Below are positions 1 to 10,764 of a stretch of DNA of 64,000 nucleotides, in pieces. Made by a program: the position numbers and the translations under genes. Every line of letters starts with the position of its first letter. Position 1 is the first letter of the stretch. Source of the DNA: Liolophura sinensis (Eukaryota; Mollusca; Polyplacophora; Chitonida; Chitonidae); contig NC_088302.1 in assembly GCF_032854445.1 (NCBI RefSeq), positions 6,693,338 to 6,757,337 of the forward strand, in the 5' to 3' direction. The notes beneath the pieces are model-generated. The model was not told the DNA's origin and searched no databases. It saw nothing but the letters and a program-made list of their open reading frames with translations.

Positions 1-169
1 CAGCTTAAGCCGTTTTGCTGGGGGCGTGTAAATTAATACCATTGATCCAATTATATGAACAGTTAGATTAAAACCCTGGCAGGGGTAAATTCACAAGAGG
101 ATGCATTTCACCGGTTACGTGTGACCATTTACCAGCTGTCACACTTCCGTCGCTGCTCTGGTCTTACTC
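1..169 (+). repeat. dispersed repeat R3, first copy
   Basis: Positions 1-130 align by eye with 33190-33321: both contain GTGTAAATT near the start, a TATGAACA or CATGAACA block, ACAAGAG, and end with TTTCACCGGTTACGTGTGACC. Positions 148-169 (core GCTGCTCTGG, then TTACTC) match the motif that forms the inverted ends of the candidate element at 32176-32708. No coding potential. The left end is cut by the window edge, so class and length are unknown. Confidence 0.5.
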
Positions 170-2173
170 TGTATGCTGAGTTTCTATGTTATGTTTTGTT
201 GTCTTTGCCGTTGAGGTCCTAGACCATGCTCCACAACTTCCTCATGGATGTTTTTGACGTAATACCTGAAACAGTGTTTCTTGAACGAGATCATAGCTTG
301 AATTTTAATAATCAACAAGTATTTTTAAAAATACGACTATCTAAATGACGATCACGTTTAACGCTCCTTAATGGCCTAATAGTAGAAATGGTACAAACGT
401 TTACTTTGGGTTTTGGATTGGTCAAGGTGTTAATAGAGATACTTTTCCCGGCTGCTCTTAAAATTATGCTGACCTGACTGGTCGACGAAATCGGTGGTAA
501 ATTTCTTCAACTACAGGAGACTGTGGGGATGCCTGTAGTTGGATGGCCCGGTTACTGTCGCATATGCGCCTAGGCACAGTCGCTTCATTCAAAGAAAGTG
601 GGCGCTAAGGCATCTTTCGAAATGGTTGATGAACATTACTTTGCCAAGATCAATTGTAGAAGAGGACTTTCCAACATCCCAGCAAACCCACCTTTCGGAG
701 GAAGAAGTTTCGGATCAAAATCTTTAATAATGCTATTAAAGAATGCGCAAAGTACTGACATGGGAAGTCCTTCATGTCGTCGTCCATTATGTGGACCGAG
801 TCCCAGAACACAAACATATCGCGAGCAGGATCATTTAAGTATATATGGAAAGAGGAACAACTCAGGGCACTTCCTAGTGTTGAATGTACGATACAGACAC
901 AGCAGGACTTTTTAATAGGGGAATAACCTGTCTGCTCTATAGCAAATGATCGCGCATGCGCGCTCGAGACTAACAGCTTTTTGACACCTGTTGTAAAAGG
1001 CACTCAGCACCGAGCCGTGTGTCGCTTGCTCACACACAGGCCCCCTGTGCAGGCGGCGAATAATGAAGATAAGATGTCAACACAGCGGAAGAAATCGGCA
1101 ATTTCCTTCGCCGTAGCATGTTTAAAAGCAAATAACATTAACATGCTCGTAACGTGGTGCATTGTTTCACCATCATAATATACAAGTCACTTTCGTGTTT
1201 AGTCTTCATTTTCAAAAAGTTATGTCAAAGTTTTTGTCATTTTTCTTGCTTAAACAGTTGTCCAACCTAACAAAACGAATTTATCGTACATAATTACCGC
1301 TTGGTTATTGATCAACATGTCGCCAACTTACGCCTGCCTATTATTTCTTGTAGCGCCCCTTCTGTATGGTCTCTTGGGATTAGCCAGGAAGGTGTGCCAC
1401 ACGTAGCCACCTGTATATTCCTCAATATTTACCGCCGATGATTCTAGTATTCATAGAAAGAACAGGAAGCCGTGCGCATTTACAGGGTACGAATATGACA
1501 GGACATGTGTTGACGGCATTCCTGTCCGATGGCAGTTGAATCTGGTCACATTCCATTTCGATGCACCACACGATGGTAATTTAAACTACGTTTATTGCTG
1601 TCTTTGCAAAAATGTCCATAATTCGTGATTTACAGGTTATATAGATAAACAATAGAAGAAAGTTAATGAACGTTCAGCAGAGGGGTGTAGTCATACTGGT
1701 AAAGCTCCTTAGTGAATTACTTCACCTAATAAATGGGAACGACCAGCAGTGCTTTCAACAAATTTTTAAAAAAGGCCTATGTATTTCAAATTTTCTCAAA
1801 TTTAAATTATCATTTGAAACAAATTGAGCTCAAAAATATGACCTTGATACATGTCTGTCGCGCGGCAAATTTCTAGATGACACTTTTGACTTAAAGTAAG
1901 TACGCATGAGCGGAAATTTTTCCCGGCAGTTCACCCAAAGCCTGGTTGGCCTAGGTGCCATGAGGCGCGGTATAATATGTTGAACATCAAAGGCTGCCAG
2001 GTCACAGGAGATTTCAGTCAAAGTAGAAAGACACAGCGGGTATGTCTGGCCAGCTCGGTGGGCTGACTCAGCGAGCTGTTTCTCCTTCCATATACACCTC
2101 TACGGCATCACGTAGGGAAAGTATTTATAGGCGTCTGCTGCTCAGACCATAACAACGCCGACGCCGTGATACA
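170..2173. other. intergenic stretch, nothing recognised
   Basis: Only short overlapping ORFs of 60-117 codons on both strands, none with a recognisable motif, plus AT-rich sequence. No RNA gene or repeat family seen. Confidence 0.5.
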
Positions 2174-3133
2174 GAATGAGTGAATGATTATGGCTTAACG
2201 CCACATCAGCAGTATTTCAGCAATATCGAGGCGAGAACAAGGTGAAAACACTAGGCGGTTGATGTGTCCATATAGTAGTGAGAACATCAAAAACCAAACA
2301 AAAAAGTTAAACCTCGAAAACCAGTATATTTTAAAAATAGTATATCAAGAAATCTATATGTATATAACTTTTTATGTATAAAGATTTAAGACATTTAAAA
2401 TTTATATTTTATGATACAGGCCAGTGGCCCTCAAATATTTTATGACAGCATTAAACAAATCGCATACAGAGTTGACTGTGTAGAACATATAGTGTTAACT
2501 GTGTTTTTGCCGAACATGGTCAGTGTACATAGTCAACCAGGATATGTTTGATACCGTATTGAACACCACATCCAACACACTCTGGGTTCTTACCCAAATC
2601 AAGAACAAAATTGTGATTTAGATGAGAATGCCCAATACGACACCTTGTTAAAACTACTTGATCTCTACGAGACAAACCGTGAGTAAACGAATTAAAGCCA
2701 ATGACTGGGTATACACTGTGCAATTTATTATGGACATGAAGGTCCCATTCAGCCTGACAAAGGCGATGAATATATTTAAGAATGTTCGATCTAAAATCAG
2801 TATTCGGAATTTTAACTGCTGATATGGATTTATTTAGAGCAGCCTGTCCCAGACTGTGATTACCAATATGATTCGGTATCCAAAAGAATATAATATTTTA
2901 CCTGACGTAATTAGTTTCCTACGTAAGGCTAATATTTTAAGTATTAATGGATTTTTAAATTTGTTAAGCTGTATTGTCAAAAGGCAGGAGAGCGAGTAAA
3001 CGCATATCATTGCCTTCTGGGCACACCCAGAAGAAACATATGGTAAGGCCAGGAGAATAGCTCTGACCTCGGCAGAGAAGATTAAAGAAGAGACAGCCGC
3101 GGGCGCAACCCTGTCCCCATCCTTTGACCCATC

Positions 3134-3203
<70 letters not shown>

Positions 3204-3214
3204 GATCCGCACGA
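2174..3214 (-). mobile_element. 5'-truncated LINE copy (RNase H to 3' end)
   Basis: On the minus strand this runs from the RNase H region (about 3214) through the C-terminal Cys/His motif (an ORF around 2520-2723 encodes RRDQVVLTRCRIGHSHLNHN and CVGCGVQYGIKHILVD) to the family 3' UTR and a CATT-type tail at 2174. It lacks the endonuclease and reverse transcriptase and carries several stops, so it is a dead 5'-truncated insertion, the usual product of incomplete target-primed reverse transcription. A TA microsatellite has grown inside its RNase H segment. Confidence 0.85.
3136..3200. repeat. (TA)n microsatellite within LINE RNase H segment
   Basis: About 65 nt of uninterrupted TA. It lies exactly where other copies have a short TATATATA encoding the Ile-Tyr-Thr of the RNase H motif (minus strand), so it appears to be an expansion of LINE coding sequence. 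The long Ile-Tyr runs in ORFs here are artefacts of the repeat. Confidence 0.95.
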
Positions 3215-4137
3215 CAGAGGCTTGCATCTCTCAGCAGAAATCCAGACAGCAAAAACTGTATATGCAGGTATATATAGTTATTATAAGACTACTATGTAAC
3301 ACTGGTATTAAAGATAAAATGTATATAATATAATTCTTTAAATGTATTTTACGTAACAGTATTCAAAGTTAACACCTCTTGTTTACGGGAGATCAAATAG
3401 CACCTCCAAGACTCGTATTGTCATAAATGTCAGTTTTGAGCACAGAATTTTTCAATAAATAATACTGTACTATTGATTGAAAACGTTTATAATCATTTGA
3501 AAGACACATGGTTTGCATTTTTATATTTGTCATTTAAATGTTGCAGGTGTGTTGAAACACACCAATCAGGATTGAACTACCTAATACTCATTGGGAGGCC
3601 ATTTATTAGCATATCTATATTGCATGTTGTTTTTCAGATTCACTATTTATTTCTTGCGATCTGTATCTTTAAATGTTTTGGCAAAATAAGTATGAACGAC
3701 TGTGCAGCATGAGAACGAGTTATACGCCCATTAATAACATTCAATCATACTTGTCCGAATTTTTTTCTTTTGTCTTCTGGACAAACTCTATAATTACGTA
3801 TGCATTTGTTCAATATGTAAAGTGTTTTAAGTATTCGGTAGCCCGTCATTACAAAGGTAAATTTTTCACTAGCCTGCTCTCACTGCTCGAGGAATCCGGA
3901 ATTGAGGACAATACGCGGCTTAGAATGCTTTCCTGGGTATTTGTGTATTCAAAGTTTCGTTGAAGACCCCTATCTTACCGCTATCGTAGAAGTGAAATTC
4001 GTCATTCTTTTGAATTACTTTAAACTGTCAAATAAATACATCAATAAATGATGAACATGCTTAAAGGAAATGAATGATTTGTATATTCCAACCATAGGGA
4101 TGGAGAATTGAAGACGTAAAAGCCAACCTAAAATGAA
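3215..4137. other. intergenic stretch with unrecognised short ORFs
   Basis: Overlapping plus-strand ORFs at 3473-3712 (79 codons) and 3673-3963 (96 codons) have no motif I recognise; they are Cys, Phe and Ile rich as expected for AT-rich non-coding DNA. No repeat identified. Confidence 0.4.
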
Positions 4138-4460
4138 TGTATGAATATCTTATGTTTACGTAGATCAAATATTAGTCTAGGTTGTGGAAGGAGACAGGGA
4201 GAAGACTCTGGAAAAGACGTCGGAGCAATCTTCTCTGGCTTTATGTCAGCTACCACAACGTAGTCTCGGACATGAAAACCGAACGAATTGATCTTGTTAG
4301 GACTTTTACTGTATTTGTGCTCATATAATGGATTAAAACTCAATTGTAGTCAGGGTTTCTTGGGTAAGCTTTAAGCATATCGAAGGCTGATTTTTATACG
4401 TCTGTAATATAATGTAGGCTCCTTAACAGCAACGTATAAAGTCTCTACAGTTATGCATAC
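4138..4460 (-). mobile_element. LINE ORF2 fragment (thumb to RNase H linker)
   Basis: Minus-strand ORFs encode FNPLYEHKYSKSPNKINSFG, LLPQPRLIFDLRKHK and, in another frame, LYVAVKEPTLYYRRIKISLR. These match the segment between reverse transcriptase and RNase H of copy A (28270-28580). Broken at both ends and frameshifted. Confidence 0.85.
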
Positions 4461-6827
4461 AATAACACATCTGCTCTTCTGAACTTGGACTGGATTACTA
4501 AGCCAGACATATATTTGACTTCTTTCTCGGAAGTAGTATATGAAGATTTGGTTCAACATGTGAACAGCAACAGATTCGCTACCCTGAGGCTACGCGACAA
4601 GGAAGTCACGAAGAAGAAATGATTTCATGTGTAACTGACATACAAAACTTTTCCTATAGTAGCAAGTTCATGCCACACCTGCCCCCAGCCTCTCCTGACG
4701 TTCCTTTTCTCATTGGAAGTAGAGGGCACCTGAAAAGATAGGCTGGGAATGGGAACTTTATATATATACATAACTTCAGCGCCATAGCTTCCGTCAACAG
4801 TTCAAGAACCCCTTGACCAACTTAACTTCAAATGGATTCTATACTGGTACTGGTAGTTCCCAAGCTTAATGTCAGATTGTTTCTCATATGCTGGCAATTC
4901 CCTAACACTTGACCAAGCTTAACATTTTACAGTTTCCACAGGTACTTTAAAATTTAAAGACCTTTACCAGTGTTAACTACAGATGGTCTATCAAGCATTG
5001 GCAGTTCCGTAGCTCTTTGGCAACGTTAACTTCAAGTGGTTTTTGCAGTTACTGGAGTTTCTCTAGTCCTTGTCTAAGGTTATAGGTGAGGTGATTTTCA
5101 ACATAATTAAATACATACGGCATCAAGAGTAAAACGATAGCAGCGACAACAGTGTTATAGCTTCCAAATGGTCACACGTAAGAGGTGAAATAGCGGTGTC
5201 AATTTACCTCAGCCAGGAAATAGTGTCAAAGCTCCCTAGCACCATGGCTTAAGATGAGCTGGGTAAGAAATGTGCAATGATATTAATTGCAATTTATTAG
5301 ATATCGATTCTAACTGCCCTTTATGTGGTAAACACGATTGGGTATTGAATTCTAAAGTCTCCCCTGCTCTCAAGAATTGATAGACGTCACTCTCCGGTGT
5401 GGTCTTCAATGCTTTTCGCAGGAGATCACTTGCTTTCCATTAATATGTCGCATATGTAAAAGCTCTGCAATAAGTTCAACAAAAGTCCCTCATAAGTATA
5501 CAGGTTGTTTTTTTTCACATGAAAATAGCAGCCATTGTATCCGTGAACACGCCTTGAGTATGGTATTAAACAGCAACCAAATAAATTATGTTAAGCGAAT
5601 GTTTTACACAACTCATAATGTGGAGAATTTTAACAGAAGAATAGCAGAGGCTGTGAGATATATATTCACCTTCCTTGGATGCTTAGGAAACTACAAACTC
5701 TCCAGATGAGCGGTTTCCTGTCTAGCCAATTTGGCAAGAAAGACCGCTTAAATTTTGACATCTCAGCGTTTGTCCTTCGTTAGATAGAAAAATACGGGAA
5801 GATCCCAGATATGACGTGTATATATCTCTCCTTGAAGCATTTGTTACATTCAGTCTTGTTATGTGACGATTTCAATGAACGTTACAAGTTATTGCTACCA
5901 AAAAAATGGTGTATAAAGATTTCCTCTTAATTTTTCCAACGAGAGCAATTCTCTTCTAGACATTAAAATATGTAGCGTCCAGAATCCAGATTATTAGGCA
6001 ACAGTTAACTGAATCTTCGCAAAAATATAGGTAGCCCCCTGACTGCTGATGCGGTGGTATTCATAACAAAGACATAACATCAAGAAACACCGAAGATAGG
6101 TAATACGAACAATTCATTCTCCGAGATAGCGTTCTCGTGTTCAAATTTAGAAATCCCCACATGTTTGGTGTTAAATGCTGGTGCGTTTTTTTTTCATTTT
6201 GTGAATCAGTATGCTGAAAATCGAGGATGGGCGGTAATTCCAGATACCCACCTCACCCTGGCCCTATCCGCCGCCTCTCTCAACTCCAACTATCTTACCG
6301 GCATCCAACACAACGGCATACGTATCAGTTAAACTATGCTAGTGAGGGCTCCTGTCTCCAAAGCTTAATGATCCAATCCTGTTACAGCGATTGTATCGGG
6401 TGTTGTTAATTACAACGGTTTGGGAATTCAGCGAGATTCAGTCAAGGCTGGTCCCTGTGGGTTCCAAGGGAGAACTGGGAATTTATACGCGAGAATATTT
6501 ATATCAGGACACAGTTAATGGCTTTCGATAGGATGAGAACATACAAAATAAAATAAAAAGGCAGACATGAAAGGTAGTTAACGGGAATCAAACCTGGTTA
6601 AAACTCGAAAACCACAAAATATGTTTGAATATTTAAATTTAGGGAACAAGACTCCAATGTGGATTTCAATGCCAGTTGTACTTTCGCTCAACTGTGCCAT
6701 GCGCATAAACCAGATAAATCAGAAGGTCGTAATCAGTGTCTTAGAAGACGTATTATGCACAAAACAAACGGACAGCAGGACTGCGTCATTGATGTATACA
6801 TTTAATTCACCAAACTTCTTACATAAA
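4461..6827. other. intergenic stretch, nothing recognised
   Basis: AT-rich with short ORFs only (longest 110 codons at 5377-5709, no recognisable domain). Between about 4800 and 5060 several segments loosely resemble one another (CTTAACTTCAA, AGCTTAA.., GTTAACTTCAAGTGG with CAGTT and GGTAC nearby), which may be an old degenerate tandem array. Confidence 0.4.
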
Positions 6828-7510
6828 CGCCACCGAGGGGTCTTCAGGGTGAAAAGAATAGGACCTCAGCCCTCTAGGCAAGCTTGATCTGCCGGGATCG
6901 TGGTGGCTGTGAGCTGTGAGCGAGATCCTCACGTCCAACACGCAACTTTGGCCCTTACTTGGAGAGAGACGGGAGGTCAGATAGGCCTGGTCCGATCAAT
7001 CGGGTTGGTCACGTCTTGCTTCTGCCTGGGTCTAATTTCCTCCATAACAACACTCTTTAGAAAATAAATATTGTTTCTCAAATTTCATTTGGGGTACTTC
7101 CTGTGAGGCGGTGGCTCATGGGTCAATCTGTTGTGTGACCTTATTCAATGGGTGGGAGACAGAAGAGCTCGTGGTTGTTAACTGGCCGTGATCATTAAGG
7201 CCATCTGGTCCAGTATACCCCATGTGTATCCTGCTGAGTATCGCCTTTTTTAGGCATCGCCCTTGTTGGCACTCTGTGGTGGGTTGGGAACACGTGGGGT
7301 GAATTCTTTTTATGTCTTTCCGGAAACGTTTTCTCTATTGTGTCCATCAGGTCTACCTCTCAGTCGCCATCGTCAAGTGTTGATAAAAAGACTAAGTTAG
7401 AACAACGAAGCGCAGGGCGCAGCGGGGACATTAAAAAACTTAGGTCCGGAGACATACTTATTAAATGTTTCCCGCAACAGCAATCAAAAATTTTACTAAC
7501 ATTAAAAAAA
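6828..7510 (+). mobile_element. LINE 5' UTR plus start of ORF1 (fragment)
   Basis: Begins at the conserved 5' end (GAGGGGTCTTCAGGGTGAAA, then AATAGGACCTCAGCCCTCTA) and runs through the GAGGCGGTGGCTCATGGGTC block. It reaches an ORF1 start; the reading frame at 7340-7555 encodes KKLRSGDILIKCFPQQQSK, matching ORF1 of other copies. At about 7510 it switches to a minus-strand ORF2 segment, giving an inverted junction. About 90 bp near the 5' end (the AAGGCGACTAA region) is missing. Confidence 0.8.
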
Positions 7511-10374
7511 TATCATATCCAACACACTCGGGAGCACCGATCCCATCCAAGATGAAATTATGTGTTAGATAAGAATGCCCAATGCAGTATCTTTTTAAAA
7601 CGACTTGATCTCTACGCGACATATCAAAGGTATAGAAATTATAGCGAATGACAGGATGAATGGCATCCTGTTTATTGTTAACCTGCAGATCCCATTCACT
7701 CTGCCAAAGGCGACGAATATATTTATTAGGCTTAAAATAATTATATGGTATTTTAACTTTTTACAAACGTTTAGTAAGGGCAGCTTTTGCTTCTCTGTCT
7801 ACGACTGTGTTTCCATGGATACCAGTATGACTTGGTATCCAACAGAATATGATATCTTTACCTCTTTTAATTAGTTTTCCATGCATGGTTTATATTTCGA
7901 GGATCAGCGGATTTTTAAATTTATCATTCCTTATTGCCAAAAGGCAAGAAAGCCAGACGCTGCATATCACTGCCATCTGGGCATGCCCAGAAGAAACATA
8001 CGATAAGGCCAGGAGTATAGCCCTGGTATCCATAGAAAAGATTGAGGACGGAGAGAAGCAATTCGCTGCAAACCTGCCCCCATCCTTTAACCCATCAGTA
8101 TATATAAATTTATGATCAGAATATTTTAGCCTTAATTTCAGCGAAATCTAGCTGAATTATAAGAGGATTTTTATTTGATTTATTATATTTACGTAGATCA
8201 AATATCAATTTAGGTTGTGGAAGAAGCCTTGGAGGGGACTCCAGAAAAGTAACCGGAGCTATGTCCCCAAGTTTAAAGTTGGCTTCCAAAATATGGTCCT
8301 TAACACGAACACCGAACGAAGGGATCTTGTTAGGACATTTGGTATATTTTTCTACATATGATGGATTGAAAACATAGTCGTAGGCAGAGTTTATTGGATG
8401 TGCTTTAAGCTTTGTAGCATATTTAAGGCTCAGTTTTATACGTCGGTGATATAAAGAAGGCTCGTTAGCCTCTACGTATAAACTCTCTACTGGGGAGGTT
8501 CTAAAAGTACCTGAGCCTCAAACCTTGATGATGGACCGGATCCAACATTTTTATACACGAATTACATAATCCAATTTAGACCTCACCAGAGAACGATATA
8601 GATTGAGTAAAACAGATCGGTCAGCACCCCAATCGGTGTTAGACACGACCTTAATTATATCGAGAACCTTTGTACATTTAGCTTTAAGCATTTTTATATG
8701 AGGTATAAATGATAATATTTTTATCAAATATAACCCCTAAAAATTTATTTTCTCCAACAATTTTCAATGGTTTATCATAAAAATTAAATTCAGGGTCTAG
8801 ATGGAATTTTGGCTTGTTACAAAAATGTATCCCGCCTGTAAATCTAAAACCATTGGCAACTGCCCATTTCTCGATCTTATTGACACAAAGCTGCAGTTGC
8901 CGCTCGATGTTATTTATATTTTTAGCACGATAACATATCAGGAAGTCGTCTACAAATAATGCGACTTCAGTGCCAGATGTCAATGTTTTAGACAAACCAA
9001 TAATTTTGCGATGTTGGTGAAAGGATATTCCTCTGGGGCAGACCCATCTACTGCTCATAAGAGTCAGTAAGATTGGACCCCACCCTTATCTTAAACTGAC
9101 GATCAGATAAAACTTCTGATATAAATATCGATAATCGGCTTTTAAGGCCCACATCCACGAGATCTTTTAACATACAATATTTCCATGTGGTTCCATGTAG
9201 ATGTTTTCAGGGTCACAAAATATCGACACATGTTCGTTATTGATGAAGCCATCTCGAATAAGTGGATCTACCGTGACGAAAACCACATTGTATATTAGAA
9301 AGTAACTTGTTTGTTTCAAGAAACCAAACAAGTGTATCATTTATCATGCGTTTCAGTCTTACAGACATAGCTGGTAAGAGATATGGGACGGTAATTAGAC
9401 GGATCTGTGTGATCCTTATCCGGTTTTGGTACCGGGATAATACACGCCTCCCTCTATGATGGTGGGAAATTACCAGTTATCCAAATATCATTAAGCAAGT
9501 CCAAGAGAGTCTCAAGTGTTTCAGTAGATAAATGGTTCAGGAGCTTATAATATATGCTATCATGACCACAAGCAGTATAGTGTGCCTTTTTCAATGCAAT
9601 TTTAAGTTCACCCATGTTAAAAGGACGATTATAATCTTCAATTTCTTTAGAGGAGAAGGGCAATTTTATTTTCTCCTTCTGGATCGTAATATGCTGGAAT
9701 CCTGGAGTATAATTCTTAGAAAAAGATTTCTTGGAAATTGTCTCAGCTAATTTATTTCCTATATTCGATGGAGAGGTTAATATATTATCTCCATCTTTCA
9801 AATGCTGGAATTTTGCTTTATTAGTTTTGCCCTTAAGTTCCTGAACCATGTTCCACATCTTCCGCATAGGTGTTTTTGACGTAATGCCTGACGTTCCGCC
9901 GACAGGATCGTCTCTTGGACTTCATTAATCAACGAGCATTGGCTCTAAATATACCAATCTGATTAAGGTTATTATCAGTGGGACAATGTTTAAATCTGTG
10001 TTCAGCCTTTCCCCGATCCTTTATGGCTTTGCGACAATCATTGTCGTGCCAAGGTTTACTTTTGGATTTGTCGGTCTTCGGGATTGTTCTATTGACAGCT
10101 CATTAAGGAAGCTCATTAAATTTTAGTATTGGATCATCTGCTGCATTCAGAGTCTCTGAGGTGATATTACCCTCACAGAACATCTGAAATGCGATCCAAT
10201 CTGCTTTATCGAATTTCCACCTAGCTCCACGTTCTAAAGAAGTAGAAGTGATATGCTCCAGGATTATAGGATATAATAGGACCGGCTGAGAGGAAGATCT
10301 ATTAGAGATATTAGAAACAGTAGCAGTAAGGGTTACAGAAGACGTGGCAAAATATATGTACATAATTCACCCCT
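7511..10374 (-). mobile_element. LINE ORF2 copy with internal deletion of ORF1
   Basis: Minus strand, from the endonuclease C-terminal part (10100-10290, WKFDKADWIAFQMFCEGNIT) through reverse transcriptase (9454-9867, FNMGELKIALKKAHYTACGH; catalytic motif FVDDFLICYRAKN near 8940) and the RNase H region to the Cys/His end at 7511. The frame is broken many times. The first ~30 codons of an ORF1-like N-terminus (Ser/Thr rich, 10290-10363) are joined in frame to the endonuclease motif PIILEHITS, so most of ORF1 and the first two thirds of the endonuclease were lost in one step. Confidence 0.85.
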
Positions 10375-10764
10375 TATGTTCCCCACCCACCACGGAGTGC
10401 CAACAAGGGCGATGCCTGAAACTGGAAATACGCAGCAGGAAAGACACCAAGGATTCAATCTACTTGATTGACCCATGAGCCACCGCCTCAAACGTTGTCG
10501 CACAAACGATATTTCAGAAATAGCCTTTGTTTTCTAAATGATGTGCTGGTATAGAAGAAATTGGGACCACGCAGAGGCAAGACATGACCAAAAAGCCGAT
10601 CCGATATCCCGTCTCCCTCCTAGTAAGGACCAAAGTGACGTGTCGGGCGTGAGGATCTCGCAAGACCAACACGCCCTCTGCCACCAGGATCAGAGGGCGC
10701 TCCCCGGTTGCCTCTCACACAACCGAGAAGACGTGAGCCTATTATATTCACCGGGCTCACATAT
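10375..10764 (-). mobile_element. LINE 5' UTR (minus strand) of the preceding copy
   Basis: The reverse complement contains the blocks CCCGGTGAATATAATAGGC, GATCCTGGTGGC, CGAGATCCTCACGCC and GAGGCGGTGGCTCATGGGTC in the same order as other 5' UTRs. The first ~100 bp of the UTR is missing. It is contiguous with the ORF1 start and ORF2 at 7511-10374. Confidence 0.85.

Noticed and set aside
3124-3333. ORFs encoding long Ile-Tyr runs on both strands
   Set aside because: They are readings of the (TA)n microsatellite at 3136-3200, not proteins.
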